Notes under the pieces: model-generated
Seen by the model: the letters and a program-made list of their open reading frames with translations, nothing else
Told to the model about the DNA's origin: nothing
Database searches by the model: none
Position numbers and translations under genes: made by a program
From: Glaciecola sp.
GTDB taxonomy: Bacteria; Pseudomonadota; Gammaproteobacteria; Enterobacterales; Alteromonadaceae
Assembly (NCBI GenBank): GCA_018623155.1
Contig: JAAZVZ010000014.1
Location: 1-60,021 of the forward strand
Length of the DNA: 60,021 nt
Direction of reading: 5' to 3'
Shown: positions 1-9,929 of the stretch, in pieces
Layout: the number at the start of each line of letters is the position of its first letter
Numbering within the stretch: position 1 is the first letter of the stretch

Positions 1-710
<710 letters not shown>

Positions 711-719
711 CTAATAAAA

Positions 720-2822
720 TTATTGACGAGACTCAATAATTGCCTGTGCTACATTTGATGCAGCCTCAGAGTAATTAAAGAATTCCATCGAGTAGGATGC
801 ACGTCCTTGCGTAGCTGAACGCAAATCAGTGGCATACCCAAACATTTCAGAAAGAGGTACTTTGGCACGGACGATCTTGATCCCCGCAACACCATCTTCC
901 ATTCCTTCAATTAAGCCGCGACGACGGTTGAGATCACCCACTACATCGCCCATCCACTCTTCCGGAGTAGTTACTTCGACTTTCATTACTGGTTCTAAAA
1001 GCACTGGAGATGCATCGAGTGCACCTTTTTTGAAGCCCATAGAGCCTGCAATTTTAAACGCCATCTCAGAACTGTCAACATCGTGATATGAACCATCATA
1101 CAATGTGACTTTTACGTCTAACATGGGATAACCAGCTAATACACCGGATTGCATCTGTTCTTGGCAACCTTTATCTACAGCTGGAATATATTCTTTTGGT
1201 ACAACACCGCCCACGATTTCGTTAACGAATTCATAGCCTGCACCTTCTTCTTGTGGTTCCATACGCAACCACACATGTCCAAACTGACCTTTACCGCCAG
1301 ATTGACGTACAAATTTTCCTTCAACCTCTACGGTAGAACGGATGGTTTCACGATAGGCAACTTGCGGTTTACCAACGTTACAGTCAACACTGAATTCGCG
1401 CTTCATACGATCTACGATAATGTCTAAGTGAAGCTCACCCATACCTGAGATAATGGTCTGCCCAGATTCTTCATCCGTATGTACGCGGAAAGAGGGATCT
1501 TCTGCTGCCAACTTCGATAACGCAATCCCCATCTTTTCTTGATCGGGCTTTGAGCGCGGCTCTACTGCAATGGAAATGACTGGATCCGGAAATTCCATGC
1601 GTTCCAGAGTTATAATATCGCTCGGATCACATAAGGTATCGCCGGTTGTTACGTCTTTGAGGCCGATTGCAGCTGCAATGTCTCCGGCACGAACTTCTTT
1701 TAATTCCTCGCGATCATTAGCATGCATCTGTACGATACGGCCAAAACGCTCGCGTTTGCCTTTCACCGGGTTAAACACGGTATCACCAGTGTTGACCACA
1801 CCTGAGTACACACGGAAAAAAGTCAAGGTACCCACATAAGGGTCGGTGGCAATTTTGAATGCCAAAGCGGAGAACGGTGCTTGGTCATCTGATTCGCGCG
1901 ACGCTTCGGTTTCATCTTTGTCATCTAAGACACCAGTGATTGCCTTAACTTCGGTTGGCGAAGGTAAATATTCGATGACTGCGTCAAGCACAGCTTGAAC
2001 GCCTTTATTTTTAAATGCGGAACCACAAGTGGCTAAGACGATTTCGTTATTGATTGTGCGTTGTCTTAATGCTGCTTTGATTTCGCTTTCTGAGAGTTCT
2101 TCACCCTCAAGATACTTGTCCATCAACTCTTCGTTCGCTTCCGCAGCTGCTTCGACTAACTCAGTGCGAAGCTCCTCTGCTTCATCAAGGTACTCAGCTG
2201 GGATGTCATCATAGGTAAAGGTCATACCCTGATCGTCTGGGTTCCAGTTGATGGCTTTCATTTTGATCAAATCAATGACACCGACGAAGTTTTCTTCAGC
2301 GCCCATGTTCAATTGGATGGGTACACATTGTGCACCTAAGCGTTTACGGATCTGTTCGACCACACGCATAAAGTCTGCCCCGGCCCGGTCCATTTTGTTG
2401 ACAAATACCATGCGTGGTACTTCGTATTTGTCAGCTTGACGCCATACCGTTTCAGATTGTGGTTCAACACCTGAAGAACCACAGAAAACGACAACCGCAC
2501 CATCTAGTACGCGCAGTGAACGTTCCACCTCAATCGTGAAGTCAACGTGCCCAGGCGTATCAATAATGTTGATGCGGTGTTGTGGGAATTGCTGCTCCAT
2601 ACCTGCCCAAAAGCAAGTCGTCGCAGCTGAGGTAATGGTAATGCCCCGCTCTTGTTCCTGTTCCATCCAATCCATGGTGGCGGCACCATCGTGCACCTCA
2701 CCAATTTTATGGGACAGTCCAGTGTAGAACAAAACACGCTCTGTAGTAGTAGTTTTGCCCGCATCAACGTGCGCACAAATTCCAATATTACGATAGCGTT
2801 CGATCGGAGTCTGACGAGCCAT
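720..2822 (-). CDS. fusA: Elongation factor G
   Basis: EF-G is the translocase GTPase that moves tRNAs and mRNA through the ribosome and helps recycle ribosomes. The 700-residue protein has the family's normal length. Visible motifs are the P-loop AHVDAGKT (17-24), switch [17 protein letters not shown] for guanine recognition, and the domain IV/V region with GKGQFGHV and the C-terminal [14 protein letters not shown] segment. It lies between rpsG (36 nt upstream) and tuf, the standard str operon order, so it is expected to be co-transcribed from the rpsL promoter near 3940. Nothing suggests a paralogue such as a mitochondrial-type EF-G2. Confidence 0.98.
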   Translation of the reverse strand: MARQTPIERYRNIGICAHVDAGKTTTTERVLFYTGLSHKIGEVHDGAATMDWMEQEQERGITITSAATTCFWAGMEQQFPQHRINIIDTPGHVDFTIEVERSLRVLDGAVVVFCGSSGVEPQSETVWRQADKYEVPRMVFVNKMDRAGADFMRVVEQIRKRLGAQCVPIQLNMGAEENFVGVIDLIKMKAINWNPDDQGMTFTYDDIPAEYLDEAEELRTELVEAAAEANEELMDKYLEGEELSESEIKAALRQRTINNEIVLATCGSAFKNKGVQAVLDAVIEYLPSPTEVKAITGVLDDKDETEASRESDDQAPFSALAFKIATDPYVGTLTFFRVYSGVVNTGDTVFNPVKGKRERFGRIVQMHANDREELKEVRAGDIAAAIGLKDVTTGDTLCDPSDIITLERMEFPDPVISIAVEPRSKPDQEKMGIALSKLAAEDPSFRVHTDEESGQTIISGMGELHLDIIVDRMKREFSVDCNVGKPQVAYRETIRSTVEVEGKFVRQSGGKGQFGHVWLRMEPQEEGAGYEFVNEIVGGVVPKEYIPAVDKGCQEQMQSGVLAGYPMLDVKVTLYDGSYHDVDSSEMAFKIAGSMGFKKGALDASPVLLEPVMKVEVTTPEEWMGDVVGDLNRRRGLIEGMEDGVAGIKIVRAKVPLSEMFGYATDLRSATQGRASYSMEFFNYSEAASNVAQAIIESRQ

Positions 2823-2858
2823 ATAGTCCTCTTATTCCCTAGGTTGGTTATTACCAGC

Positions 2859-3329
2859 TTACCAGCGGTAATGTGCGAACGCTTTGTTCGCTTCAGCCAT
2901 ACGGTGCACGTCTTCACGCTTCTTAACCGCAGAACCTTTATTTTCAGAGGCATCGAGCATTTCTGCCGCTAAGCGCTGAGCCATTGATTTCTCACCGCGT
3001 TTACGTGACGCTTCAACTAACCAACGCATACCTAGTGCATTGCGACGTACTGGGCGAACTTCTACAGGTACTTGGTACGTAGAACCACCCACACGACGAG
3101 ATTTAACCTCGACCGTTGGACGGATGTTCTCTAGTGCATCTTCAAATACATCTAAGTGTGCTTTGCCAGTTTTTTCAGCAACAATATCAAGCGCACCGTA
3201 AACGATTTTCTCAGCTGTTGATTTTTTGCCGTCTAACATGACGACGTTCATGAATTTTGCAAGTAGTTCTGATTTGAACTTAGGATCAGGTAGGATTTTA
3301 CGTTGTCCTACGACTCTTCTTCTTGGCAT
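2859..3329 (-). CDS. rpsG: 30S ribosomal protein S7
   Basis: S7 nucleates assembly of the 30S head and contacts the E-site tRNA. At 156 residues it is full length and starts with the conserved [18 protein letters not shown]. The ORF follows rpsL after a 76-nt spacer, within which S7 is known in other enterobacteria-like operons to bind its own mRNA and repress translation. Here a small hairpin (arms AATTCT at 3333-3338 and AGAATT at 3343-3348) lies immediately upstream of the start and contains part of the GGAG ribosome-binding site in its loop and stem. That fits translational control, but this is inference from the sequence. Confidence 0.98.
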   Translation of the reverse strand: MPRRRVVGQRKILPDPKFKSELLAKFMNVVMLDGKKSTAEKIVYGALDIVAEKTGKAHLDVFEDALENIRPTVEVKSRRVGGSTYQVPVEVRPVRRNALGMRWLVEASRKRGEKSMAQRLAAEMLDASENKGSAVKKREDVHRMAEANKAFAHYRW

Positions 3330-3405
3330 CTTAATTCTCCGTAGAATTCAGGGATTTCCCAAAACTCATTAAATATTAATGTTTGGCCTTACTAACGGAG
3401 AACCG

Positions 3406-3783
<378 letters not shown>

Positions 3784-3922
3784 CTAGCTCCTGAGTAAAT
3801 AAAAATACGGCAATGTTTATACATTACCAACGTGTCGTTTTTGTGAAATATGCTCGTATTCCAGCAAAAACTCTGTCTATCTTAAGGTTTAGCGAGAACA
3901 TCGCCTAATTTAAGGACGCGAA

Positions 3923-3951
3923 ATTATGAAGGTGATTGGGGTAAATGTCAA
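3923..3951 (-). promoter_or_regulatory. Sigma-70 promoter of the str operon
   Basis: Read on the minus strand there is a perfect -35 hexamer TTGACA (3946-3951), a 17-nt spacer and a -10 CATAAT (3923-3928, five of six consensus bases). It is followed by a GC-rich start region, CGCGTCC, the kind of discriminator found at stringently controlled ribosomal promoters. It lies between the cassette terminator and rpsL. No experimental start site can be inferred beyond about ten bases downstream of the -10. Confidence 0.85.
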
Positions 3952-3975
3952 GAATTGTTCGGTAAAGCTAGAAAC

Positions 3976-3998
3976 AAAAAACGCACCCGAAGGTGCGC
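3976..3998 (-). terminator. Terminator of the accessory cassette, copy of the rpoC terminator
   Basis: On the minus strand a stem of six to seven pairs (GCGCACC with GGTGCGT) closes on a TTCG tetraloop and is followed by six T. It lies 17 nt after the stop of the membrane-protein gene at 4015. With its flank (3976-4010) it matches the rpoC terminator with flank (5698-5732) at 33 of 35 positions in direct orientation, so the cassette sits between two copies of the same element. Confidence 0.9.
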
Positions 3999-4014
3999 TT
4001 CCTATTTATTACAC

Positions 4015-5145
4015 TCAAGTCCCCAGATCTGTTAACAAGTTTACAATGTTTGTGTGTATCTCTGGCCTATCCTTAGATAATCTCTGCAATAGTTCTATAT
4101 GATGACTATTCAATTCCGCGCCTTTAATTAATAAAGATTGAATGATTCGTGGAGATGCTGTTGGATTTATTGGCGCATTCACAATAGCAATACCTAGAGT
4201 GTCGATACCCATGGAGGATTTATATGACATTAAATCAAAGGGCTTATCCAACAAAAACTCAAAACTTTCTGCTGGCATCGGCATCATCATCGCCATATCT
4301 AGTACGTGGAGCTCACTCGATTCATCCACTATGTTTACACCAAAATTCTCCAACTGCTTTACAAACTCTATTCTTCCTTGTGAAAGTGCATGTAAAGTTG
4401 AGGTAGGGAATATCTGCGCACCTTGATTCACAAAATTTTCGATCATATCAACTGGCGCACTTAATGCGATCGCTGCATTGGTCAGTGCTGTTAAGGTATC
4501 AACATCACCAGATTCAGCCAGCACTACTTTTTCAAACGCTTCCCATTGTTTGCTCTGAGCATATTGGGCAAGTTGCATACCAATGTTCATCAAATGCATC
4601 TCTTGCTCTTTTGTCAAAGATTGAGTACTTACATTATTATTTGCCATTACAGCTTTTACTTTTTCATGGAATGATTGAAGTTGACTGACAGTGTTGGATG
4701 CTAAAAATCGTTTCGCATCATGATCTGACTTTTCCGTGATTTTAGGGGCGGTTAATTCTGACTGTGCTGCCAAATTTAAATCTGGGACAGATGTAGCAGT
4801 CAGCTTTGCAATTTCTGATTCATATTGTTGAACACTTTGTTCGATGTTTACATCGTTTGCAAACCGTATGTAGCTATTAATATTAAAGATTAATGCAATT
4901 ATAACCACTTGATATTTAAACAACACTTCCCATAAGAAAAACGAAAAATAATCTTTAGTTGATTTTTTATTCATTTCTAGTGCTACATACACAACTATAC
5001 CCAACAAAAAGAACCAAAAATAATGTTCAACATCCCACCTTCCATGCTCTATATCTACGAAAACATCAAAACAAAATTCTACTAATAAAGGGAGAAATAT
5101 TATCGAAACTATATTTTTTAGGTTTAATTTAATTGACTTAATCAT
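4015..5145 (-). CDS. Hypothetical membrane protein with ankyrin-like C-terminus
   Basis: I do not recognise a named family. The 376-residue protein has three hydrophobic segments near residues 10-30, 41-60 and 68-92, then a polar linker (about 100-190) and a soluble C-terminal half. The latter resembles degenerate ankyrin repeats, for example the stretch with LHALSQGRIEFVKQLENFG and a later LLIKGAELN. Its ATG (5145) overlaps the TGA of the upstream cassette gene as ATGA, so translation is probably coupled to it. The gene is clearly richer in A+T than rpoC and rpsL, which suggests acquisition by transfer. A role as partner or immunity protein of the small exported protein is possible but unsupported by any motif. 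Confidence 0.85.
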   Translation of the reverse strand: MIKSIKLNLKNIVSIIFLPLLVEFCFDVFVDIEHGRWDVEHYFWFFLLGIVVYVALEMNKKSTKDYFSFFLWEVLFKYQVVIIALIFNINSYIRFANDVNIEQSVQQYESEIAKLTATSVPDLNLAAQSELTAPKITEKSDHDAKRFLASNTVSQLQSFHEKVKAVMANNNVSTQSLTKEQEMHLMNIGMQLAQYAQSKQWEAFEKVVLAESGDVDTLTALTNAAIALSAPVDMIENFVNQGAQIFPTSTLHALSQGRIEFVKQLENFGVNIVDESSELHVLDMAMMMPMPAESFEFLLDKPFDLMSYKSSMGIDTLGIAIVNAPINPTASPRIIQSLLIKGAELNSHHIELLQRLSKDRPEIHTNIVNLLTDLGT

Positions 5146-5605
5146 GATGGGCAGCCTCCGCCATCTATCATGTGTTCTTTGTCTGCATCACAATTTCGTA
5201 TTTCTGTATTATAATAATATGTTCCAATTCCAGTCATTATCGTAGCATAAGCACCGCCAGCAATTCCTAACGGTCCTAACATCGCAGATGCTCCTAATAT
5301 CATTACTGCATTTGAAAACGTATATTGCAATGTCACACCTTCTATACGCTTCGTGCACTCTAGCCACTTCTCCCTAGCTTTTTTGCGACAAATTTCTCCT
5401 AAGGTTAATTCTAATTCTCTTGAGTTTTGATTGAACCCTTCCTTATTCCCATCTATCTGGTAATAAATATTTTGTTGATGCAATTGACTGAAGTAGTAAT
5501 TGGACTCGTCATAGGCGACGAATTGAGCAAATGATTTAGAGCTAAAGCTTATAAAGAACAAGGCAAGGCAAGGCAAGGCAAGGCAAGGCAAGTGATTTTA
5601 TTCAT
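5142..5605 (-). CDS. Small exported protein with frame-shifting pentanucleotide repeat in its signal peptide
   Basis: No family is recognised. The body encodes a signal peptide ending near KSFA|QF, a mature part of about 125 residues with two cysteine pairs (CX10C and CX12C), and a glycine/alanine-rich hydrophobic stretch around GASAMLGPLGIAGGAYA. The only start with a ribosome-binding site is ATG at 5605 (AAGGA five bases upstream), giving MNKIT and then the repeat. With the six repeat copies seen here that frame ends at TAA (5549-5551) after 18 codons. With five copies it reads straight into FFISFSSKSFA and the rest, a textbook signal peptide. In the present register only a TTG at 5591 without a ribosome-binding site opens the downstream frame. 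The gene is therefore either phase-OFF, decayed, or affected by a miscounted repeat. Confidence 0.75.
5559..5592 (-). repeat. Pentanucleotide tandem repeat, about 6.8 units of CAAGG (TGCCT x6 on coding strand)
   Basis: The plus strand has AGGCA six times in perfect tandem (5561-5590), with partial units on both sides. It lies in the signal-peptide codons of the small exported protein. A 5-bp unit changes the reading frame with each gain or loss, and all three frames of the repeat encode the same hydrophobic cycle of Leu, Ala, Pro and Cys, so the repeat can vary without inserting stops itself. Copy numbers of 2, 5, 8 and so on place the ATG at 5605 in frame; six does not. Confidence 0.95.
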
Positions 5606-5615
5606 TTTTTTCCTT
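5606..5615 (-). promoter_or_regulatory. Ribosome-binding site that fixes the cassette start
   Basis: On the minus strand AAGGA (5611-5615) stands five adenines before the ATG at 5603-5605. No comparable site precedes the in-frame TTG at 5589-5591. This decides that the intended start is the ATG, and therefore that the frame is shifted in this copy. Confidence 0.75.
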
Positions 5616-5644
5616 TTCTTTGAATAAATTAACAATTACATCTA

Positions 5645-5673
5645 GTTATAGACAAGCTTTCATAAACCTGCAA
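5645..5673 (-). promoter_or_regulatory. Possible promoter of the accessory cassette
   Basis: Minus-strand TTGCAG (5668-5673), a 17-nt spacer and TATAAC (5645-5650, five of six consensus bases) lie between the rpoC terminator and the cassette start, about 40 nt before the ATG. The -35 is weak (three of six). It would give the cassette its own transcription, independent of rpoBC. Confidence 0.45.
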
Positions 5674-5695
5674 ATTAAATAACTCGTTATTTATC

Positions 5696-5722
5696 AAAAA
5701 AAACGCACCCGAAGGTGCGTTT
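5696..5722 (-). terminator. rpoBC terminator
   Basis: A nine-pair stem (AAACGCACC with GGTGCGTTT) on a TTCG tetraloop is followed by eight T on the minus strand, 25 nt after the rpoC stop. It is a strong intrinsic terminator. It and its flank (5698-5732) recur almost identically at 3976-4010. Confidence 0.93.
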
Positions 5723-5747
5723 CATATTTATTGCTTTACTAACGAAA

Positions 5748-8700
5748 TTATTCTTCGTCAGTCTGTGGCATCTCTGTTTCCGCATTTAATGCTTCAGTAA
5801 TTGCCGCTGCAGCTTCATCCGCTGTCATAGACAATTCAACTTCCGCACCCGCTTTGCGAGCTGCGCGCTTTTCGTGATACGCAAAACCAGTACCCGCTGG
5901 GATCAGACGACCCACGATGACGTTTTCTTTCAGACCACGTAACTCATCTTCTTTACCTTGTACCGCTGCTTCCGTAAGGACACGCGTGGTCTCCTGGAAC
6001 GATGCGGCTGAGATGAATGACTCAGTTGAAAGTGACGCTTTGGTAATCCCCAATAGCTGTGTTTCGTACTTAGCAGGGACTTTGCCTTCTTTTTCCAACG
6101 CACGGTTAGCGATTTTCACTTGTGAAACTTCTAACTGCTCGCCTTCTAAGAACTGCGAATCACCTGCATCAAGAATGATACACTTACGTAGCATCTGGCG
6201 GATAACGACTTCGATGTGCTTATCGTTAATTTTTACACCCTGTAGACGATAGACTTCTTGTACTTCGTTTACTATGTAATTTGATACGGCACTGATACCA
6301 CGTAGACGTAAGATATCATGTGGTGACTCTGGACCATCGGCGATAACCTCACCTTTTTGTACTGATTCACCTTCAAACACGTTAAGTTGACGCCATTTTG
6401 GAATCATCTCTTCGTATACGTCACCATTGTCAGCACGAGTGATAGTCAAACGCTTCTTACCTTTTGTTTCTTTACCGAAGCCAATGATACCAGTGTGCTC
6501 TGCTAAAATAGCAGGCTCTTTTGGCTTACGCGCTTCGAACAAATCTGCAACGCGCGGTAGACCACCGGTAATGTCACGGTTTTTAGAACCTTCTTGAGGA
6601 ATACGTGCTAACACGTCACCTTCTTTCGCGTCCATACCATTGGTTGCAAGAATTGCCGTACCACTTGGTAAGCGAATTTCTTGTAAACCGAACTCATCAG
6701 ACTCAAGGATTAACTTAGGCTCTTTTGCATTTACCGTCGCTAAATCTTTAACAACGATACGCGATAGACCAGTCAGGTCATCTGTTTGCGTTTCGGTATT
6801 TGATTCATCTACGTCAGCAAATGAAATCTTCGCTGCACGTTCTGTGATGATTGGGTGAGTATGCGGATCCCAGTTTGCTACGATGTCGCCACCGTTAACC
6901 TGAGTACCGTCTTCGTGCGCTAAAATTGCACCATAAGGCACTTTATAGCGCTCTTTCTCACGACCGTTTTCATCAATAACCGTAATTTCAGTTGAACGTG
7001 ATACCACTACGAGCTTGCCGTCTTGATTGCGAACGGTTTTTTGGTTGTGATATTTGATCGAACCTGCGTTCTTCACGGCTACTGAGTTTTCTGCAGACGC
7101 ACGTGATGCCGCACCACCAATGTGGAAGGTACGCATGGTTAACTGTGTGCCTGGCTCACCGATTGACTGAGCAGCGATAACACCAACCGCTTCACCAGAG
7201 GCAACCATATGGCCACGCGCTAGGTCACGACCATAACATTTAGCACATACACCGTGATCGTTGTCACAAGTGATAACTGAACGAACCACAACTTGGTCAA
7301 CCGAGTTGGCTTCAAGCATGTCTACCAGTGCTTCATCAAGCAAAGTATTACGTGGAACGAGCACTTCTTCACCGCCTGGCATGATGACATCTTCAGCAAC
7401 CACACGACCAAGTACACGCTCACGCAATGGCTCAACAACGTCTCCACCTTCAATTAGAGGTGTCATTACAACACCTTCTAAGGTGCCACAATCGTCGTTA
7501 GTGATGACCAAATCCTGCGCCACGTCAACCAAACGACGTGTAAGATAACCAGAGTTAGCCGTCTTCAATGCGGTATCGGCAAGACCTTTACGCGCACCGT
7601 GAGTAGAGATAAAGTACTGAAGTACGTTTAGACCTTCACGGAAGTTTGCCGTGATCGGTGTCTCGATGATTGAGCCATCCGGTTTTGCCATCAAACCACG
7701 CATACCCGCTAGCTGACGAATCTGAGCAGCACTACCACGAGCACCTGAGTCAGCCATCATATATACCGAGTTAAATGAAGTCTGTTCTTCAGGTTCACCC
7801 TGTGCGTTGATAACCGTGTCTTTCTCAAGATTACTCATCATCGCTTTAGCGACTTTTTCATTCGCTGCTGTCCAGATATCCAATACTTTTGAATAGCGCT
7901 CACCACCGGTGACAAGACCTGAGTTGAACTGCTCCTGGATTTGTACCACTTCAGCTTCAGCCGCTTCGATGATGTCTTTCTTCTCATCCGGGATCACCAT
8001 GTCATCGATACCAACAGACGCACCCGCGATCATCGCGTAGTGGAAACCGGTATACATGATTTGGTCAGCAGCAATAACTGTGTCTTTTAGACCAAGTTTA
8101 CGATAACACTCGTTCAAAAGGTTTGAGATTTGTTTTTTCTTCATAGGCTGATTGATCAACGCAAAATCCAAACCTTGAGGCAAGATAGTGGATAGTAGAG
8201 CACGACCGACAGTCGTATCAACCAAAGAGGTATTTGCCACTTTTTCGCCAGACTCGTTCACTTCATACTGAGTGATACGAACCTTCACACGAGCATGCAA
8301 TTCAGCTTGTTCAGTGCGATACGCTTTTTCAGCTTCTTTCGGGTCCGCAAATACCATACCTTCACCACGGCCGTTGACACGCTCACGTGTTAGGTAATAC
8401 AAGCCCAATACAACGTCCTGTGATGGAACAATGATTGGCTCACCGTTTGCTGGTGAAAGGATGTTGTTCGTTGACATCATCAATGCACGTGCTTCAAGCT
8501 GCGCTTCGAGGGTCAATGGAACGTGAACCGCCATTTGGTCACCATCGAAGTCAGCGTTAAAGGCTGCACAGACCAATGGGTGAAGTTGAATCGCTTTACC
8601 CTCGATCAAAGTCGGTTCAAACGCTTGGATACCCAAACGGTGAAGGGTCGGAGCACGGTTCAATAATACTGGGTGTTCACGGATCACCTCATCCAGTACG

Positions 8701-9929
8701 TCCCACACCTCTGGTGCTTCACGCTCAACGAGCTTTTTCGCCGCTTTAATGGTGGTTGCAAGACCACGGAATTCTAATTTGCCGTAGATAAATGGCTTGA
8801 ATAACTCAAGTGCCATCTTCTTAGGTAAACCACACTGGTGCAATTTCAGTGTTGGACCAACGGTAATGACAGAACGGCCAGAGTAGTCAACACGCTTACC
8901 AAGAAGGTTTTGACGGAAACGGCCTTGCTTACCTTTGATCATATCAGCAAGAGATTTTAATGGACGCTTGTTCGAACCAGTGATCGCACGACCACGACGA
9001 CCATTATCTAACAATGCATCAACCGCTTCTTGTAACATACGTTTTTCGTTGCGCACGATAATATCTGGCGCAGCAAGGTCCAATAGACGCTTCAAACGGT
9101 TGTTACGGTTGATAACTCGACGGTACAAATCGTTCAAGTCAGACGTCGCAAAACGACCGCCATCTAACGGTACCAACGGACGTAAATCAGGTGGTAAAAC
9201 CGGCAATACGGTCATGATCATCCACTCTGGCTTATTCCCAGACTGTTGGAATGACTCGAGTAACTTCAAACGCTTAGTGATTTTTTTACGCTTAGTTTCA
9301 GAGTTGATTGACGGTAACTCTTCACGCATTGCTGCAACGTCAGCATCTACGTCAAGGACTTTTAGCAAATCGAATACCGCTTCGGCACCCATCTTCGCTT
9401 CAAACTCATCACCGTGTTCTTCTAACGCATCCAAATACTCTTCTTCAGTCAGCATTTGTGAGCGCTCAAGATTGGTCATACCCGGCTCGGTTACGACATA
9501 GCTTTCAAAATACAACACGCGCTCAATGTCACGTAATGTCATATCAAGCATCAAACCAATGCGTGACGGCAGTGATTTAAGGAACCAAATGTGCGCAACA
9601 GGCGACGCTAATTCGATATGGCCCATACGTTCACGACGTACTTTTGCCAACGTTACTTCAACGCCACACTTTTCACAGATAACACCACGATGCTTTAAGC
9701 GCTTGTATTTACCACACAAACACTCATAGTCTTTGACCGGCCCAAAAATACGAGCACAGAACAGACCGTCACGTTCAGGCTTGAACGTACGGTAGTTAAT
9801 GGTTTCAGGCTTTTTGACTTCACCAAATGACCAAGAACGAACCATATCAGGTGAAGATAAACCGATGCGAATATTATCGAACTCTTCGGTTTTATTTTGC
9901 TGTTTTAGAAACTTTAATAAATCTTTCAT
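5748..9929 (-). CDS. rpoC: DNA-directed RNA polymerase subunit beta'
   Basis: RpoC carries the polymerase active-site Mg2+ and the DNA clamp. The 1393 residues are close to the E. coli length (1407). Visible motifs include the N-terminal zinc site ([22 protein letters not shown]), the catalytic NADFDGD, and the second zinc site around [19 protein letters not shown]. Its ATG shares one base with the rpoB stop (TAATG), so the two largest subunits are translated in direct coupling; in E. coli the genes are separated by a spacer. The gene ends 25 nt before a strong terminator. Confidence 0.99.
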   Translation of the reverse strand: MKDLLKFLKQQNKTEEFDNIRIGLSSPDMVRSWSFGEVKKPETINYRTFKPERDGLFCARIFGPVKDYECLCGKYKRLKHRGVICEKCGVEVTLAKVRRERMGHIELASPVAHIWFLKSLPSRIGLMLDMTLRDIERVLYFESYVVTEPGMTNLERSQMLTEEEYLDALEEHGDEFEAKMGAEAVFDLLKVLDVDADVAAMREELPSINSETKRKKITKRLKLLESFQQSGNKPEWMIMTVLPVLPPDLRPLVPLDGGRFATSDLNDLYRRVINRNNRLKRLLDLAAPDIIVRNEKRMLQEAVDALLDNGRRGRAITGSNKRPLKSLADMIKGKQGRFRQNLLGKRVDYSGRSVITVGPTLKLHQCGLPKKMALELFKPFIYGKLEFRGLATTIKAAKKLVEREAPEVWDVLDEVIREHPVLLNRAPTLHRLGIQAFEPTLIEGKAIQLHPLVCAAFNADFDGDQMAVHVPLTLEAQLEARALMMSTNNILSPANGEPIIVPSQDVVLGLYYLTRERVNGRGEGMVFADPKEAEKAYRTEQAELHARVKVRITQYEVNESGEKVANTSLVDTTVGRALLSTILPQGLDFALINQPMKKKQISNLLNECYRKLGLKDTVIAADQIMYTGFHYAMIAGASVGIDDMVIPDEKKDIIEAAEAEVVQIQEQFNSGLVTGGERYSKVLDIWTAANEKVAKAMMSNLEKDTVINAQGEPEEQTSFNSVYMMADSGARGSAAQIRQLAGMRGLMAKPDGSIIETPITANFREGLNVLQYFISTHGARKGLADTALKTANSGYLTRRLVDVAQDLVITNDDCGTLEGVVMTPLIEGGDVVEPLRERVLGRVVAEDVIMPGGEEVLVPRNTLLDEALVDMLEANSVDQVVVRSVITCDNDHGVCAKCYGRDLARGHMVASGEAVGVIAAQSIGEPGTQLTMRTFHIGGAASRASAENSVAVKNAGSIKYHNQKTVRNQDGKLVVVSRSTEITVIDENGREKERYKVPYGAILAHEDGTQVNGGDIVANWDPHTHPIITERAAKISFADVDESNTETQTDDLTGLSRIVVKDLATVNAKEPKLILESDEFGLQEIRLPSGTAILATNGMDAKEGDVLARIPQEGSKNRDITGGLPRVADLFEARKPKEPAILAEHTGIIGFGKETKGKKRLTITRADNGDVYEEMIPKWRQLNVFEGESVQKGEVIADGPESPHDILRLRGISAVSNYIVNEVQEVYRLQGVKINDKHIEVVIRQMLRKCIILDAGDSQFLEGEQLEVSQVKIANRALEKEGKVPAKYETQLLGITKASLSTESFISAASFQETTRVLTEAAVQGKEDELRGLKENVIVGRLIPAGTGFAYHEKRAARKAGAEVELSMTADEAAAAITEALNAETEMPQTDEE

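Noticed and set aside
5589-5591. TTG as start of the small exported protein
   Set aside because: It opens the right frame but has no ribosome-binding site, whereas the ATG at 5605 has an ideal one. An upstream TAA (5598-5600) closes this frame.
5559-5592. The repeat as a CRISPR or DNA-uptake element
   Set aside because: The units are 5 bp with no spacers, so it is a simple sequence repeat.
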